The notes beneath the pieces were generated by a model. The model searched no databases. It was not told the origin of the DNA and was given only the letters and a program-made list of their open reading frames with translations. The translations under genes and the position numbers were made by a program. DNA of 64,000 nucleotides from Bacteroidota bacterium (lineage in GTDB: Bacteria; Bacteroidota; Bacteroidia; Chitinophagales; Chitinophagaceae): the NCBI GenBank assembly GCA_018266775.1, contig JAFDZS010000021.1, positions 1-64,000 on the forward strand. Direction: 5' to 3'. The first letter of the stretch is position 1. Each line of letters starts with the position of its first letter. Shown here one piece after another: positions 63,594 through 64,000 of the stretch.

Positions 63594-63658
63594 CGGTCAG
63601 ACGTGGACGTCAGACCGTGTGAGGTCTCCAATATGGTCTGACGTCCACGTCTGACCAT
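63594..63658. repeat. Inverted pair of hairpin-family members
   Basis: Two hairpins: CGGTC/GACCG outer arms with A-A mismatch and TGGA loop (63594-63617), and ATGGTC/GACCAT outer arms with T-T mismatch and TCCA loop (63633-63658). Their central 22 bases are exact reverse complements of one another. They lie 40 bases past the barrel-gene stop. Confidence 0.88.
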
Positions 63659-63665
63659 GTTGTAC

Positions 63666-63685
63666 CTTCAAGCTCCAGCTTGAAG
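63666..63685. other. Short perfect hairpin
   Basis: CTTCAAGCT pairs with AGCTTGAAG around a CC loop, directly after the paired repeat above. There is no T-run; function unknown. Confidence 0.5.
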
Positions 63686-63718
63686 CTGCTCACTAACACG
63701 AATTACGCATTGATATAT

Positions 63719-63748
63719 AAAACAGCCCGGAAACTTCCGGGCTGTTTT
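63719..63748. terminator. Terminator between convergent genes
   Basis: Perfect 14-bp stem (AAAACAGCCCGGAA / TTCCGGGCTGTTTT), two-base loop, 18 bases past the stop of the minus-strand GroES-like gene. T-run on the right and A-run on the left allow both directions. Confidence 0.85.
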
Positions 63749-63766
63749 TATCAGATAAAATACATT

Positions 63767-64000
63767 TTATAAATCTTCTTCCCGTTCCAGCATCAACACG
63801 GCAGACTGCGGTACGATGTAATATTTTTCTTTTTCATAAATTACTTCAGTAGCACCGCTGAGTAAAAAAATAGCCAGGTCGCCTTCCCTGGCCTGCAGCG
63901 GCAGGTATTTGATCTTTTCTTCTTCCGGTTTCCAGCTTTCTTCTTCCACAGGCATGGGCAATGCGTAGCCGGGCCCGGTTTTGATCACATAACCCTGTTG
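63767..64000 (-). CDS. GroES-like co-chaperonin domain protein, 5' end outside the window
   Basis: The visible 77 residues, starting mid-protein, read through the window edge: QQGYVIKTGPGYALPMPVEE, then KIKYLPLQAREGDLAIFLLSGATEVIYEKEKYYIVPQSAVLMLERE. The GxVIxTGPG and YLPLQxxxGD patterns and the final YYIVPxSAVLxL match the C-terminal half of a Cpn10-type fold. It may be a divergent GroES paralogue, as known from Bacteroidota, rather than the main GroES. The start lies beyond 64000. Confidence 0.75.
   Translation of the reverse strand, partial: QQGYVIKTGPGYALPMPVEEESWKPEEEKIKYLPLQAREGDLAIFLLSGATEVIYEKEKYYIVPQSAVLMLEREEDL

Noticed and set aside
1..64000. tRNA, rRNA or other known structured RNA genes
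   Set aside because: No cloverleaf, rRNA-like stretch or known riboswitch core was recognised by eye; a covariance-model search was not possible here.

Overview
The window looks like a chromosomal segment of a Bacteroidota bacterium, probably Chitinophagales/Chitinophagaceae. Grounds: family content typical of that phylum (DUF2911, DUF2147, DUF6526 and DUF6941 proteins, BlaI/M56 pairs, AsmA, a bifunctional HisB, a CBM20-MalQ fusion, TonB-dependent receptors), near absence of Shine-Dalgarno sequences, and promoter-like TTG / TAnnTTTG pairs. No rRNA, tRNA, CRISPR array or transposase gene was seen. Identifications come from reading motifs, not from database searches.

Layout. 1-690 is an exact 69-base tandem array of mismatched hairpins in front of dnaK (829-2742). 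3005-5870 is an AT-rich type II restriction-modification pair, followed by structured non-coding DNA (5973-6322). 6416-12112 holds small secreted or membrane proteins. 12174-15614 is a divergent pair: a TonB receptor resembling the PQQ importer PqqU and a PQQ-type sugar dehydrogenase lipoprotein. 15807-23076 has a tiny lipoprotein, a POTRA/barrel protein, CBM20-MalQ, a dipeptide epimerase and an M50 protease.

23085-31054 is a complete histidine operon in the order hisG-D-C-B-H-A-F-IE. It is preceded by a textbook-like attenuator (leader peptide MIKFIHIHHRHTLLFG, mutually exclusive hairpins, terminator) and then by a second hairpin array lying in the hisG 5' UTR.

31202-36812 has AsmA, a fatty-acid/sterol hydroxylase, two secreted DUF proteins and a PH-SHOCT membrane protein. 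36903-37478 is a third hairpin array, with alternating 71/76-base spacing. Then come an M13 peptidase, a TrmH-type methyltransferase, an S9 peptidase, a SecD-headpiece-like lipoprotein, a BlaI/M56 sensor pair with two tandem operators, FUSC, an ECF sigma/anti-sigma pair, an orphan 2-oxoacid dehydrogenase E2, CinA, a frameshifted Uma2 gene, PBP4, a thioesterase, DoxX, a large TPR protein with an outer-membrane barrel, and a GroES-like gene cut by the window end.

The most interesting signals are (1) the dispersed hairpin family, whose outer stems change on both sides while the GACG/CGTC core is kept, found as three arrays and several singletons; (2) the his attenuator with the hairpin array behind it; and (3) the PqqU-like receptor beside a PQQ dehydrogenase.
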